Positions 1-8,790 are shown, counted from the stretch's first letter. The stretch is 64,000 bases of DNA from Marinobacter vulgaris (GCF_003344045.1 NZ_QFWX01000001.1:310001-374000), one strand, 5' to 3'. Notes: generated from the sequence alone by a model not told the origin. Program-made: numbers and translations.

Positions 1-60
1 GCAGGTAATGATATTGTCGTGAAGGGGAGTCAGGAGCGCTATAAGACGTTGGTTTCATAA
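1..60 (+). CDS. C-terminal fragment of an unidentified gene
   Basis: Frame 1 is open from the window edge to a TAA at 58-60 and would encode a 19-residue C-terminus ending KTLVS. It faces the diguanylate cyclase gene on the other strand, which would make the two genes convergent. The piece is too short to recognise a family, and it could also be chance open frame. Confidence 0.35.
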   Translation, partial: AGNDIVVKGSQERYKTLVS

Positions 61-87
61 AACGGCCCCGCGCGCGGGTCGGGCCGT
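56..87 (-). terminator. Hairpin followed by T-run downstream of the diguanylate cyclase gene
   Basis: On the minus strand the GC-rich stem ACGGCCC / GGGCCGT (81-87 with 62-68) is followed by TTTTAT. This fits an intrinsic terminator for the leftward gene that ends at 103. Confidence 0.5.
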
Positions 88-102
88 GGATTACCGCCGG
101 TT

Positions 103-1716
103 TCAGTCGCCGGCGGCGGTAACACAGTTCCTGCCCTGTTCCTTCGACCTGTACAGGGCCCTGTCTGCCCGTTCGCAAAGGGCCTGGGAGGTGTCACCTT
201 TCCAGGCGGCGACACCGCAACTGAAAGTAACATTGAACTCCCGGTCGCCCGCCGGTTGCAGCAGCTCCGAAAAGCGTTCGCGGATCTCGTTCAGTACGTT
301 GCGGGCGTCACTCTCGCGGGTGTCCGGCAGGATGATTGCAAATTCCTCACCCCCGTAACGTCCGATGTGGTCCGACTTGCGCAGGCGCTGTTTGAGAAAC
401 ATGGACAGGCTTCTGAGAACCCGGTCGCCGATGGGGTGTCCGAAGGTGTCGTTCACTTTCTTGAAGTAATCGATGTCGATCATCGCGAAGCACAGCGTCT
501 GATCCTTCTGCCGACACTTCACAATCTCCTGGTCCAGCAGATGCAGAGTGTGGGTATGATTGAACAGTCCGGTCAGGCTGTCGCGGATCATCAGCGCCAG
601 TAAGGAGCGCGCTCGCCTGCCACGGTTGTGGATGGTGGAAATCAGGTGCTTGGGGTCGATGGGCTTGGTCAGGAAGTCATCGCCGCCCAGGCTCATGGCG
701 TGTAGCTGTTTGGTGACGTCTTCCTCCGCGGAAAGATAGATGATCGGCACGCTGTGGAAGCGGTCCTGCTGGCGAATCACCCGTGCGATTTCCATACCGG
801 TGCAGCCCGGCATATACATGTCGAGAATGATGATCTCGGGGGAAAACGACTCCAGCGCACGGATGATTTCCATGGGGTCGGTGATGATGTGGGCGTTCAT
901 CCCCGCCTTTTTAAGAACCGTTTCCATGTACTTTGCCTGGGCGCGGGAGTCATCGAGCACCAGTACCTTGTACGGCTCCACCGTGTTGCCGTGGGTATAG
1001 GTCTCGATTTTCTCGATCAGCTGGCCGGGATCGACCGCCGGATAGAAGAATTCCTCGCCCCCGCATCGCGAGGCGCGCAGACGCGTTTCAATAGAGCCGT
1101 CTTCATCGCTCATGAAAATAATAGGGATGGGGGTGTCGTGACGCTCCTGCAGGCGTTCAATGGTGGCGATGCCACTTAACGGTTCGCCACCGTAGTTGAC
1201 GTCCATCAGGATGGTTTCGGGCTTGTGAAGGGCGCAAGCTTCGATCAGCTTTTCCGCGGTATGGAATGCTGAGGCGCGGAAGCCGAAAAATTCCAGCTGG
1301 CGAATGAGCCGGCTGGCCATTTCCTCGCTGGACAGAGCGATATAGACGGGCGTGCGGCGATACTGCTGGGGAGCTTCGCTGGCGGTCTGGTCCGTGCGTC
1401 GGAGGGTGCACCGGGAGAGCTGCTCAATGGCGTCCTGGAGTTTGCGGTCAAGGCCGTCGGGTAGTGGCCGGCCTTCTGGCCATTCATTAATTAGCCCGAG
1501 GACCTTTTGCCCCGCGTCGGCATGGCTCTGCATCTCGAATCGTCTGGCATAGCGGACCAGCTTGTCGGCCGCCCTGGCGAAGTCACTCCTGAACGCGGCA
1601 GATTCTCTGGCATCCTGGTGGATCTTCCGCCACGTATCCAGGACAACCCGCGCCTGGGTGGTAACACGGCGGGCAAAGTGCTGCCTGAGTTTATATTTCT
1701 GGCTTTCGTCGTTCAT
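103..1716 (-). CDS. Response regulator diguanylate cyclase (pseudo-Hpt, REC, REC, GGDEF)
   Basis: This gene probably makes cyclic di-GMP in response to phosphorelay input. The 537-residue protein has four parts. First is an N-terminal helical region (about 1-110) that resembles an Hpt domain but lacks the HxxKG histidine. Next is a degenerate receiver (about 125-245) that keeps the ILMDV aspartate but has lost the paired acidic residues and the lysine. Then comes a complete receiver (about 250-365; VLVLDDS, ILDMYMPG, LTKP), and last a GGDEF domain with an intact GGEEF signature (GRYGGEEFAIILPD). The open frame runs upstream to 2100, but that stretch has no domain character and overlaps the divergent gene; the ATG at 1716 begins the recognisable protein. 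It is divergent from the DUF2333 gene. Confidence 0.9.
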   Translation of the reverse strand: MNDESQKYKLRQHFARRVTTQARVVLDTWRKIHQDARESAAFRSDFARAADKLVRYARRFEMQSHADAGQKVLGLINEWPEGRPLPDGLDRKLQDAIEQLSRCTLRRTDQTASEAPQQYRRTPVYIALSSEEMASRLIRQLEFFGFRASAFHTAEKLIEACALHKPETILMDVNYGGEPLSGIATIERLQERHDTPIPIIFMSDEDGSIETRLRASRCGGEEFFYPAVDPGQLIEKIETYTHGNTVEPYKVLVLDDSRAQAKYMETVLKKAGMNAHIITDPMEIIRALESFSPEIIILDMYMPGCTGMEIARVIRQQDRFHSVPIIYLSAEEDVTKQLHAMSLGGDDFLTKPIDPKHLISTIHNRGRRARSLLALMIRDSLTGLFNHTHTLHLLDQEIVKCRQKDQTLCFAMIDIDYFKKVNDTFGHPIGDRVLRSLSMFLKQRLRKSDHIGRYGGEEFAIILPDTRESDARNVLNEIRERFSELLQPAGDREFNVTFSCGVAAWKGDTSQALCERADRALYRSKEQGRNCVTAAGD

Positions 1717-2011
1717 TGTGCTTCGGCCTGTCTTTTTTGTCGTTCCTGGCCGCCTGTCCCCATTGCAGGCAGATATTTTCAACTTTTGTCGTATAGCAGA
1801 GTCTATAGTGTTTGATGTTGTCGGCGCAGGTGACCGGATGTAAATGTTTGTCAATTCTGCGGTGCAGGTCACATCCGCTTCAGAAACCGTTAATCCGGCC
1901 AGGGAGATTTTCGTTGCTTGCAGTAAGGCCGCAAATTGCATAAAACTTGCCTTTGCTTCATGGTAGCCAGAGCGCGCACACGGGAAACGATAAACAGGGG
2001 AAACACAGCCA

Positions 2012-3064
2012 ATGTCAGGAAAAATCAGACAGTATTTCAGCGACCGCAAAGACGACCTTCGGGATTTTTTCGGAGGCAGTGGCGTGGTCGGAAAATTCAT
2101 CCTGGCTTTAGTTGTTGTTTATTTGCTGGTCGCGCTGGTGCTGGGAATGATCTGGAGCAGCGAACCCGATGAGTTCTCGGTTCGCGAACATACCCGGGCG
2201 GTGGCTAATGAAATGCAGCGAGAGCCTGTCACCGGCTTTGCCACCACTGCGACCATGATTCGCATAGCAGAGACAATGCTCAACAAGCCCGGCGGGTATC
2301 TGTCCAACGACATTGCTCCTCCCGGGGTCTGGCTGGATAACATGCCCAACTGGGAATATGGTGTGCTGGTGCAGCTTCGGGACCTGGCCCGTGCAATGCG
2401 TAGAGATATCAGCCGCGCCCAGAGCCAGTCTGCGGAAGACCAGGATCTGGTTATTGCCGAGCCACAGCTTCACTTTGACAGTGGCAGCTGGGCACTCCCG
2501 TCTACCGAGGCAGAATATCGCAGGGGCATTGAAGCGCTTCGCAGCTACCTTGAGCGCCTTTCCCGCCCTGACCAGCCCGACGCCCAATTCTTCGCCAGAG
2601 CCGATAACCTGGCCAACTGGCTGGGGGATCTTGAAACGCGCCTGGGCAGTCTGTCCCGGACCCTCGGCGAGAGTGTCGGCAAGGCGTCGGTCTCTGACGC
2701 AGTGTCCAACATCAATCCGGACGATCCGCTTTCCGAAGATGTAATGGGGGAGGAAGTCAAAACCCCATGGACCAAAATTGACGATGTATTTTATGAAGCC
2801 CGTGGCAGTTCCTGGGCTCTTCTGCACATCTTCCGCGCCATTGAGGTGGATTTCCGCAAGGTGCTGAACGACAAGAACGCCGTATCCAGCGCCAAACAGA
2901 TCATCATTGAGCTGGAAGGGGCTCAGGGCGAGATGTGGAGTCCGGTAATCCTCAATGGCAGCGGCTTTGGGGTTCTTGCCAACCATTCACTGACCATGGC
3001 GGCATACCTGTCACGTGCCAGTGCTGCAATCAGCGACATGCGTGATTTGCTGAGCCGGGGCTGA
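2012..3064 (+). CDS. DUF2333 family inner-membrane protein
   Basis: The 350-residue protein has one predicted transmembrane helix near residues 27-48 (ALVVVYLLVALVLGMIW) followed by a large soluble, probably periplasmic, alpha-helical domain. The extended sequence (NKPGGYLSNDIAPPGVWLDN, then NWEYGVLVQLRD) is typical of DUF2333, a conserved gammaproteobacterial family of unknown function. It stands alone, divergent from the diguanylate cyclase gene, and ends at a strong terminator shared with ppa. No catalytic residues can be named. Confidence 0.85.
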   Translation: MSGKIRQYFSDRKDDLRDFFGGSGVVGKFILALVVVYLLVALVLGMIWSSEPDEFSVREHTRAVANEMQREPVTGFATTATMIRIAETMLNKPGGYLSNDIAPPGVWLDNMPNWEYGVLVQLRDLARAMRRDISRAQSQSAEDQDLVIAEPQLHFDSGSWALPSTEAEYRRGIEALRSYLERLSRPDQPDAQFFARADNLANWLGDLETRLGSLSRTLGESVGKASVSDAVSNINPDDPLSEDVMGEEVKTPWTKIDDVFYEARGSSWALLHIFRAIEVDFRKVLNDKNAVSSAKQIIIELEGAQGEMWSPVILNGSGFGVLANHSLTMAAYLSRASAAISDMRDLLSRG

Positions 3065-3082
3065 TACCGGTAAAGCAGATCG

Positions 3083-3117
3083 CCAAAAAAAACCGGGCAA
3101 AATGGCCCGGTTTTTTT
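3083..3117. terminator. Bidirectional intrinsic terminator between DUF2333 gene and ppa
   Basis: The stem AACCGGGC / GCCCGGTT (3091-3098 and 3105-3112, loop AAAATG) has a T-run on the right (from 3111) and an A-run on the left (from 3085). It can therefore terminate both convergent genes. Confidence 0.9.
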
Positions 3118-3140
3118 GTCTTCGCCTGTAAGCGCTGGTT

Positions 3141-3668
3141 TTAACCCTTGTAGGCGTCCACGGCAGCTTGAATGGCTTGCTTGGCCGCGGCCGCATTGCC
3201 CCAGCCCTGAACCTTGACCCACTTGCCCGGCTCGAGAGTCTTGTAGTTCTCGAAGAAGTGGTGGATCTGGTCCCGCAGCAGTTCCGGCAGGTCGTCGATT
3301 TCCTGCACGTTGTGGTACGAGGTGGTCAGCTTGTCGTGGGGAACGGCAACAAGCTTGGCGTCGCCGCCGGCCTCGTCTTCCATGTTCAGTACGCCAACCG
3401 GGCGACAGCGAATAACGGAACCTGCCTGTATGGCATAGGGAGTCACAACCAGTACGTCGATCGGGTCGCCGTCATCGGCAAGGGTGTGAGGGATGAAGCC
3501 GTAGTTGGCCGGGTAGAACATGGGGGTAGCCATAAAGCGGTCTACCAGCAGCGCGCCCATGTCCTTGTCCAGCTCGTACTTGACCGGGGAACTGTTGGCC
3601 GGGATTTCGATGGCCACGTAGATGTCTTCTGGCGGGTTCTTGCCAACCGGGATGTTATCGAAGTTCAT
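3141..3668 (-). CDS. ppa: Inorganic pyrophosphatase, family I
   Basis: This cytoplasmic enzyme hydrolyses pyrophosphate to two phosphates and pulls biosynthetic reactions forward. At 175 residues it has the usual length of bacterial family I enzymes. It carries the Mg-binding signature D66-G-D68-P-I-D71 followed by VLVVTP, and the characteristic YELDKD and [10 protein letters not shown] segments. A good ribosome binding site (GGAAGG) precedes the ATG at 3668. It is monocistronic and convergent with the DUF2333 gene. Confidence 0.97.
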   Translation of the reverse strand: MNFDNIPVGKNPPEDIYVAIEIPANSSPVKYELDKDMGALLVDRFMATPMFYPANYGFIPHTLADDGDPIDVLVVTPYAIQAGSVIRCRPVGVLNMEDEAGGDAKLVAVPHDKLTTSYHNVQEIDDLPELLRDQIHHFFENYKTLEPGKWVKVQGWGNAAAAKQAIQAAVDAYKG

Positions 3669-3762
3669 GAGTGATCCTTCCTGAAGTGCGTTTAACTGCG
3701 TTTAAAAAGTGGTCGCAATTATACGGGACATTGATGTGGATCGAAACTAAACGTTGGTCTTG

Positions 3763-4902
3763 CTACAACCGCATCTGCTTGGCAATCAATTCCTTCATGA
3801 TCTCGTCGGTACCGCCACCGATCGACAGTATCTTGCCGTCCCGGTAAAGCCGCTCAACCACGGATTCCCGCATATAACCCATGCCGCCGTGGATCTGGAC
3901 GGCTTCCCGGGTAACTTTTTCGCACACGTCCACCGCGAAGTTCTTTGCCATGGCCACCTGTTTGATCGGATTCTTGCCGGCCTGCATCAGCGCGGCACAG
4001 CGGTAGGTGTACTCCCGCGCCACATCCACCTGGGTAGCCATGTCCACCAGCTTATGGCGCGTCACCTGAAAGCCTTTGACAGGGCGACCAAACGCCTGCC
4101 GCTGCCCGGCCCAGGCCATGGCGGCCTCGAGGGCAATCTCGGCGGTCATATAGGCCATGATCGACAGACTCAGCCGCTCGAACAGGAAATTGCTCATAAT
4201 GGCAATAAAACCCGCGTTTTCTGCGCCGATCAGCCGGTTCGCGGGCACCCGGCAGTCTTCGAAAAACAGCTCCGCGGTATCACTGGCCCACCAGCCCATC
4301 TTGCGCAGCTTTTTGCCGGTGGAGAAGCCCGGCATGTCACGATCAATAAGCAAAAGGCTGATGCCGCCATGGCCTTCACCGCCAGTGCGAACCGCCACCG
4401 TGTAATGGTCGGCGCGAATACCGCTGGTGATGAAAGTCTTGCTGCCATTGACGATGTAGTGATCGCCATCCCTGACTGCCCGCGTCTTGAGACTGGCCAC
4501 ATCCGAGCCCCCGCCAGGCTCGGTGACCGCCAGTGCGGCAATTTTCTCACCGCGCAATACCGGAGGCACAATGGCCTCCTTGATCTCTGGCCGGGCCCAT
4601 TTCGCCACCGGCGGCAGGCCGATATCCAGTGACCCCAGGCCTGCCACCAGCCCCCCTGAGGTCGAACGCATCAGTTCCTCTGAAACGGCGACCTTCATGA
4701 ACACATCGCCTTCACCGACGCCACCCAGGCTTTCCGGAAAACCCACCCCAAGAAGCCCCGCATCTCCGGCTTTTTTGTAGAGCTCCCGGGGAAACTCCCC
4801 GGCTTCTTCCCAGTCGTCTATGTAAGGCAGAACGTGGGTGGCAATAAACTTGCGCGCACTCTGGCGAACCTGCTCATGGGTTCCGTTGAAGTAATCGGAC
4901 AC
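3763..4902 (-). CDS. Acyl-CoA dehydrogenase family protein
   Basis: This FAD-dependent flavoenzyme should catalyse alpha,beta-dehydrogenation of an acyl-CoA. Family marks seen are AVTEPGGGSDVASLKT (FAD/substrate site), GSKTFITSG, RQAFGRPVKGFQ, and the C-terminal QIHGGMGYMRE, whose Glu is in the position of the catalytic base, followed by VERLYRD. I prefer the GTG at 4902 (MSDYFNG, 379 residues) because AGGGAG lies 7 bases upstream; an ATG at 4929 would add nine residues. The gene stands alone behind a TetR-type operator-like palindrome. Chain-length specificity cannot be read from the sequence; branched-chain or long-chain substrates are both possible. Confidence 0.9.
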   Translation of the reverse strand: MSDYFNGTHEQVRQSARKFIATHVLPYIDDWEEAGEFPRELYKKAGDAGLLGVGFPESLGGVGEGDVFMKVAVSEELMRSTSGGLVAGLGSLDIGLPPVAKWARPEIKEAIVPPVLRGEKIAALAVTEPGGGSDVASLKTRAVRDGDHYIVNGSKTFITSGIRADHYTVAVRTGGEGHGGISLLLIDRDMPGFSTGKKLRKMGWWASDTAELFFEDCRVPANRLIGAENAGFIAIMSNFLFERLSLSIMAYMTAEIALEAAMAWAGQRQAFGRPVKGFQVTRHKLVDMATQVDVAREYTYRCAALMQAGKNPIKQVAMAKNFAVDVCEKVTREAVQIHGGMGYMRESVVERLYRDGKILSIGGGTDEIMKELIAKQMRL

Positions 4903-4955
4903 GGTAAAGCTCCCTGTGATCAAAATCATGGAAGCAGTCTTACCCAGATTGAATA

Positions 4956-4973
4956 ACCAAGCAAGCGCTTGGT
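4956..4973. promoter_or_regulatory. TetR-type operator-like palindrome upstream of the acyl-CoA dehydrogenase
   Basis: ACCAAGC (4956-4962) and GCTTGGT (4967-4973) form an inverted repeat around an AAGCGCTT centre. It lies about 55 bp upstream of the chosen start. Its size and symmetry suit a TetR-family repressor of acyl-CoA metabolism; the regulator is not identified. Confidence 0.5.
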
Positions 4974-5001
4974 AAAGAGAGATCCAAAAAAGTCAGGGTC
5001 G

Positions 5002-5101
5002 CGAAGAGGTGGGCTCATCAGGGGACGTCAAAAACAAGGATGTTTTTGTCGAGCGTACAGGGACGTATTCACAGCGTGCCCCTGATGAGCCCACCTCTTC
5101 G
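5002..5101 (-). repeat. Structured palindromic element, copy 1 (branch B core)
   Basis: Arms 5002-5024 and 5079-5101 are perfect 23-bp inverted repeats. On the minus strand the enclosed core contains CACGCTGTGAATACGTCCC, TGTACGCTCGAC and a hairpin CAAAAACA-TCCT-TGTTTTTG. The core closely matches the element at 47790-47885, but the outer arms are unrelated in sequence. It fills the gap between rpiA and the acyl-CoA dehydrogenase gene. Confidence 0.85.
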
Positions 5102-5114
5102 AGGCTTACCCGAG

Positions 5115-5795
5115 CTAGCCGTCTTCGCGGGAAATGGTCTTAACGCCGTCATCGGTTCCCAGCAACAGCAAATCCGCAGGCCGCCGGGCAAACAGCCCGT
5201 TGGTGACAATACCCACAATGTTGTTCAGCTTCTCTTCCACCTGAATTGGCCGGGAAATATCCAGGTTATGGATATCGAGAATAACGTTGCCGTTGTCAGT
5301 CGTGAAACCCTCGCGGTACACCGGGTCGCCGCCCAGCTTCACGATTTCGCGGCCGACATAGCTGCGGGCCATGGGCACGACCTCCACCGGCAGCGGAAAC
5401 GTCCCGAGGATGCCCACCTTTTTCGATTCGTCCGCAATACAGATAAAGGTTTTGGATGCCGCCGCTATGATCTTCTCGCGGGTGAGGGCGCCGCCACCGC
5501 CCTTGATAAGCTCCAGGTGTTCATTGGTCTCGTCCGCACCGTCCACATAAAACTCGAGAGGTGCAGCACTGTTCAGGTCGTACACCGGAATACCGTGACT
5601 CTTGAGCCGCTCCGCCGTGGCATCGGAACTGGCAACCGCACCGTCGAAGTCATTACGCATTTCGGCCAGCAGGTCGATAAAACAGTTAGCGGTGCTGCCA
5701 GTGCCTACGCCAATAATGCTGTCCTGGTCGAGATGGGGCCTGATATAGTCCAGTGCAGCCTGGGCGACGGCTTTTTTCAGTTCGTCCTGATTCAT
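5115..5795 (-). CDS. rpiA: Ribose-5-phosphate isomerase A
   Basis: The enzyme interconverts ribose-5-phosphate and ribulose-5-phosphate in the non-oxidative pentose phosphate pathway. The 226-residue protein has the normal RpiA length, the phosphate loop GVGTGSTA (29-36), SSDAT (56-60), the catalytic DGADE (85-89) and the downstream [11 protein letters not shown] segment. It is divergently arranged with ilvA, 140 bp away, an arrangement common in gammaproteobacteria. Confidence 0.97.
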   Translation of the reverse strand: MNQDELKKAVAQAALDYIRPHLDQDSIIGVGTGSTANCFIDLLAEMRNDFDGAVASSDATAERLKSHGIPVYDLNSAAPLEFYVDGADETNEHLELIKGGGGALTREKIIAAASKTFICIADESKKVGILGTFPLPVEVVPMARSYVGREIVKLGGDPVYREGFTTDNGNVILDIHNLDISRPIQVEEKLNNIVGIVTNGLFARRPADLLLLGTDDGVKTISREDG

Positions 5796-5935
5796 CGTGA
5801 GAGCTCCGTTTTTGAAAAAATGGTCACAGCACCTTTCATTATAGCGCCTCCGACCGGCCAGCTTATAGACGAAACCCCGGCAAAGTTTCTACACTGTGCG
5901 TTTTTCCAACAAAACATCAACCTCCGGACGGAACC

Positions 5936-7471
5936 ATGCCGCAACGCTATATAAAGAAAATCCTCGATGCCCGTGTTTACGATGTGGCCATCGAGACCCC
6001 GCTGACCGAGGCCCGCAGCCTCTCGAAGCGCTTTGGCAACAACATACTGCTCAAGCGCGAAGATCTTCAGCCGGTATTTTCTTTCAAGATTCGTGGCGCC
6101 TATAACCGGATTGCCCAGCTTTCGGAGGAGCAGAAAGCCAAAGGTGTGATTTGTGCTTCTGCCGGCAATCATGCCCAGGGCGTGGCCCTGGCTGCCAAGA
6201 ACCTCGGCATCAAGGCGGTGATCGTCATGCCCCAGACCACCCCGGAAATCAAAGTGCGCTCGGTACGGGATCATGGCGCCAAAGTGGTTCTGCGAGGCGA
6301 TGCCTTTGACGAAGCGGCAGCCCATGCCCAGGAGCTGATCCAGAAACACGGTTACACCTACATCCCCCCCTACGACGATCCCGACGTGATTGCCGGCCAG
6401 GGGACGGTGGCCATGGAAATCATGTGGCAGTTCAGCAAGCCCATCCACGCCATCTTCATCTGTGTAGGCGGCGGCGGGCTGATTGCCGGCATGGCCGCCT
6501 ATATCAAATACCTGCGGCCTGAAATCAAGGTGATTGGTGTTGAGCCGGAGGATTCCAACTGCCTGCAGGCGGCGCTGAAAGCCGGCAAGCGCGTGATACT
6601 GGACGAAGTGGGAATCTTTGCGGACGGTGTGGCCGTCAAGCAGATCGGCAAGTATCCCTGGGAAATCTGCAAGGATCACGTGGACGAGGTCATTACCGTC
6701 TCCACCGACGAGATCTGCGCCGCCATAAAGGATGTGTTCGAGGATACCCGGTCCATCGCCGAGCCCGCTGGTGCTTTGGGTGTGGCGGGTCTCAAGAAGT
6801 ACATCGAGCGGGAGAAGATTGAGAACGAGAACCTGGTGGCCACCCTCAGCGGCGCCAATATGAACTTCGACCGCCTGCGCTATATATCCGAGCGCACGGA
6901 AATCGGGGAAAAACGCGAAGCGATCCTGGCGGTCACCATCCCCGAGAAGCCGGGTGCCTTCAAAACCTTTATCAACGCCCTGCACAAGCGCAGTATCACC
7001 GAGTTCAACTACCGCTACGCCGATGCCACCAACGCCACCATTTTCGTAGGCATCCAGATCCAGGCTGGTGGCCACGGCCGCGAAGACCTGGTGCAGGAGC
7101 TGCGCGAAACAGGCTATGCCGTTGTTGACCTGACCGACAGCGATCTGGCCAAGCAGCACATCCGTCACATGGTAGGCGGCCATGCCCCGACCATCACCAA
7201 CGAAAAAGTCTTCCAGTTCGAATTCCCCGAACGCCCCGGTGCGCTGCTGAAATTCCTTATGTCACTGGGCACCCGCTGGAACATCTCCATGTTCCATTAC
7301 CGGAACCACGGTGCCGCCTATAGCCGGGTGCTGTTGGGCGCTCAGGTGGAGGATGAGGAAGTGCGAGATTTCGAGAAAATGCTCGACAAAGTCGGCTTTC
7401 GCTACGAAAACATGACCGATAACGAGGCTTACCAGCTGTTCTTGGGCGCCGGTAATAACAAGCCTTCGTAA
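5936..7471 (+). CDS. ilvA: Threonine ammonia-lyase, biosynthetic
   Basis: The enzyme deaminates threonine to 2-oxobutanoate, the committed step of isoleucine synthesis. The 511-residue protein has the PLP lysine K51 in SFKIRGAYN, the glycine-rich PLP phosphate loop GGGGL near residue 178, SAGNHAQG, and two C-terminal ACT-like regulatory domains (about 325-405 and 420-500). Those two domains mark the long, isoleucine-inhibited biosynthetic form rather than the short catabolic one. A palindromic element follows 10 bp after the stop codon. Confidence 0.97.
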   Translation: MPQRYIKKILDARVYDVAIETPLTEARSLSKRFGNNILLKREDLQPVFSFKIRGAYNRIAQLSEEQKAKGVICASAGNHAQGVALAAKNLGIKAVIVMPQTTPEIKVRSVRDHGAKVVLRGDAFDEAAAHAQELIQKHGYTYIPPYDDPDVIAGQGTVAMEIMWQFSKPIHAIFICVGGGGLIAGMAAYIKYLRPEIKVIGVEPEDSNCLQAALKAGKRVILDEVGIFADGVAVKQIGKYPWEICKDHVDEVITVSTDEICAAIKDVFEDTRSIAEPAGALGVAGLKKYIEREKIENENLVATLSGANMNFDRLRYISERTEIGEKREAILAVTIPEKPGAFKTFINALHKRSITEFNYRYADATNATIFVGIQIQAGGHGREDLVQELRETGYAVVDLTDSDLAKQHIRHMVGGHAPTITNEKVFQFEFPERPGALLKFLMSLGTRWNISMFHYRNHGAAYSRVLLGAQVEDEEVRDFEKMLDKVGFRYENMTDNEAYQLFLGAGNNKPS

Positions 7472-7481
7472 TCTGGTGCGG

Positions 7482-7593
7482 GAACCGGGTAGGGAGCCCC
7501 CTCCCGAAACACGCTCAAGCACCTCCCTGTGACGCTTGAGCTCCGCCATCCATGGCTCCGCACAGTTTCGGGAGGGGGCTCCCTACCCGGTTC
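7482..7593 (+). repeat. Structured palindromic element, copy 2 (branch A core)
   Basis: Arms 7482-7510 and 7565-7593 are a perfect 29-bp inverted repeat. The 54-bp core holds a hairpin GCTCAAGC / GCTTGAGC (7513-7520 with 7534-7541) and a second short hairpin GCCATCCATGGC. The core is nearly identical to that at 35665-35772, while the outer arms differ. It lies just after ilvA and may act as a transcription terminator or mRNA 3' stabiliser. Confidence 0.85.
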
Positions 7594-7742
7594 AGCAGAC
7601 TTTGAGAAAGCTTACCGAACTTTAACCCGTGAAAAATTGTAAAATTCAATATAGGTGTTAGTCTTTTTGCTGATTCTTTAAAACAAGAATATTTCTCTGA
7701 TTTGAATAGACTTTACTCTCACGGATACCGGAGATTCCCGCC

Positions 7743-7892
7743 ATGGGCCGCAAGCCTGACATTATCCGGATGGTTGTGCTGATTTTTGCCGTTGGCCTTG
7801 TGGTCACTGGCTTCACATCGCTTCAGGCATCTGATGATGAGCCCACCGCTTCCGAGACCGAAGCGGTTATCGTGTCCGCTGTCAGGAACTGA
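7743..7892 (+). CDS. Small single-pass membrane protein, function unknown
   Basis: This is a 49-residue open frame beginning MGRKPDIIRMVVLIFAVG, with one hydrophobic helix (about 10-30) and an acidic C-terminal tail. GGAG lies 9 bases upstream of the ATG, and an AT-rich region without other genes (7594-7742) could hold its promoter. The positive-inside N-terminus and single helix are what a genuine small membrane protein would show. No family is recognised. It ends 3 bp before the stop of the convergent fau gene. Confidence 0.5.
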   Translation: MGRKPDIIRMVVLIFAVGLVVTGFTSLQASDDEPTASETEAVIVSAVRN

Positions 7893-7895
7893 ACG

Positions 7896-8543
7896 CTACC
7901 GCCCGCTTTTCGCTTTCATGCGGTAACGTCTGTTGTCAGTCACCACGCTGTGCAGGGGGATATCCCAGGGCTCCAGTGGTAATTCCGATACCTTCTGACA
8001 TTCATGGGCCAGGCCGATCAGCTTGGGCGCCAGCCGTGGCCGACTGCGGGTAAAGGCAAACGTGCGATCGTAGAAGCCCCCGCCCATTCCGAGCCTGCCT
8101 CCGAACCGGTCAAAACCTACCAGTGGGAACAGCACCGCATCCAGCGCCCATGGTGGCCGCCTCAGCCCCTCGTGAAAAGGGGGTTCGGGGATGCCGAAAC
8201 GGTTGGGCGTCAGCGGCGTGCTGTCGGTGTAGGCGCTGAACACGAGTCTGCCGTGGTGGACCGGGTGCAGTACCGGAAGGTAAAAACGGATTCCGCGCTG
8301 CCGCGCGATATGGGCATAAACCTCGGGGTCGATTTCGCCGTCGTTGGGCAGGTAGATCGCCACATGGCGGGCGCGGTAAAGATCGGGATGTTGCAGCAGG
8401 TTCAGTGCGAGCCGGTCGGCGGCAACATGCTGTTCTTGCACTGACAGTGAACGGCGTTTCTGCCGGAGGCTTTTGCGGAGTCTGCTGCGTGTTTGCGAAT
8501 TCGGGTGGTCTTCGAAGGGCTGGGGGGAGATAACGTTGGACAA
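7896..8543 (-). CDS. fau: 5-formyltetrahydrofolate cyclo-ligase
   Basis: The enzyme converts 5-formyl-THF to 5,10-methenyl-THF with ATP. The 215-residue protein has the family's RRSLSVQEQ and IYLPNDGEID segments and the C-terminal RLGMGGGFYDR motif. The only start that covers the N-terminus is a TTG at 8543; no in-frame ATG lies near. The sequence GGGAAG, inside the 3' end of the adjacent 6S RNA, is placed as its ribosome binding site, so fau is probably read through from the 6S promoter. The neighbourhood 6S RNA-fau matches E. coli ssrS-ygfA. Confidence 0.93.
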   Translation of the reverse strand: MSNVISPQPFEDHPNSQTRSRLRKSLRQKRRSLSVQEQHVAADRLALNLLQHPDLYRARHVAIYLPNDGEIDPEVYAHIARQRGIRFYLPVLHPVHHGRLVFSAYTDSTPLTPNRFGIPEPPFHEGLRRPPWALDAVLFPLVGFDRFGGRLGMGGGFYDRTFAFTRSRPRLAPKLIGLAHECQKVSELPLEPWDIPLHSVVTDNRRYRMKAKSGR

Positions 8544-8549
8544 AATAAG

Positions 8550-8726
8550 CTTCCCGGGCTGCCGTTATCGGATGTGGCCCTTGAACCCATAGTTCAAGGT
8601 TGGTGGCCGCTGTGACATATTAGGCTTTCCCCGTAAGGGGACGTGCTCACAATGCCCTGAAGTAGCCACCTGGGTAGTGCGCATCGGCTCGAGGACGAAT
8701 CCGACCAGCGAACAGCCCAGGAAGTT
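8550..8726 (-). ncRNA. ssrS: 6S RNA
   Basis: This is a regulatory RNA that binds sigma-70 RNA polymerase. On the minus strand the terminal stem pairs CTTCCTGGGCTG (8713-8724) with CAGCCCGGGAAG (8550-8561). The 3' half has the conserved hairpin CCTTGAAC-tatg-GGTTCAAGG. A -10 box TATAAT (8738-8733) sits about 7 bases before the inferred 5' end. Position between zapA and fau is the classical gammaproteobacterial location. Ends are inferred from pairing and are accurate to a few bases. Confidence 0.88.
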
Positions 8727-8790
8727 GTTCTTATTATACGGGCATTGCCGGGGCTGATTGCAACACCTGAATCGGATCCGTGTGTAATGC

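Noticed and set aside
5002..5101. Ordinary rho-independent terminators as the full explanation of the long palindromes
   Set aside because: The stems are much longer than usual, lack T-runs, enclose conserved cores of about 50-57 bp, and one copy lies in a gene leader region.
5792..7183. 463-codon open frame antisense to ilvA
   Set aside because: ilvA has full catalytic and regulatory motifs; the antisense frame has none.
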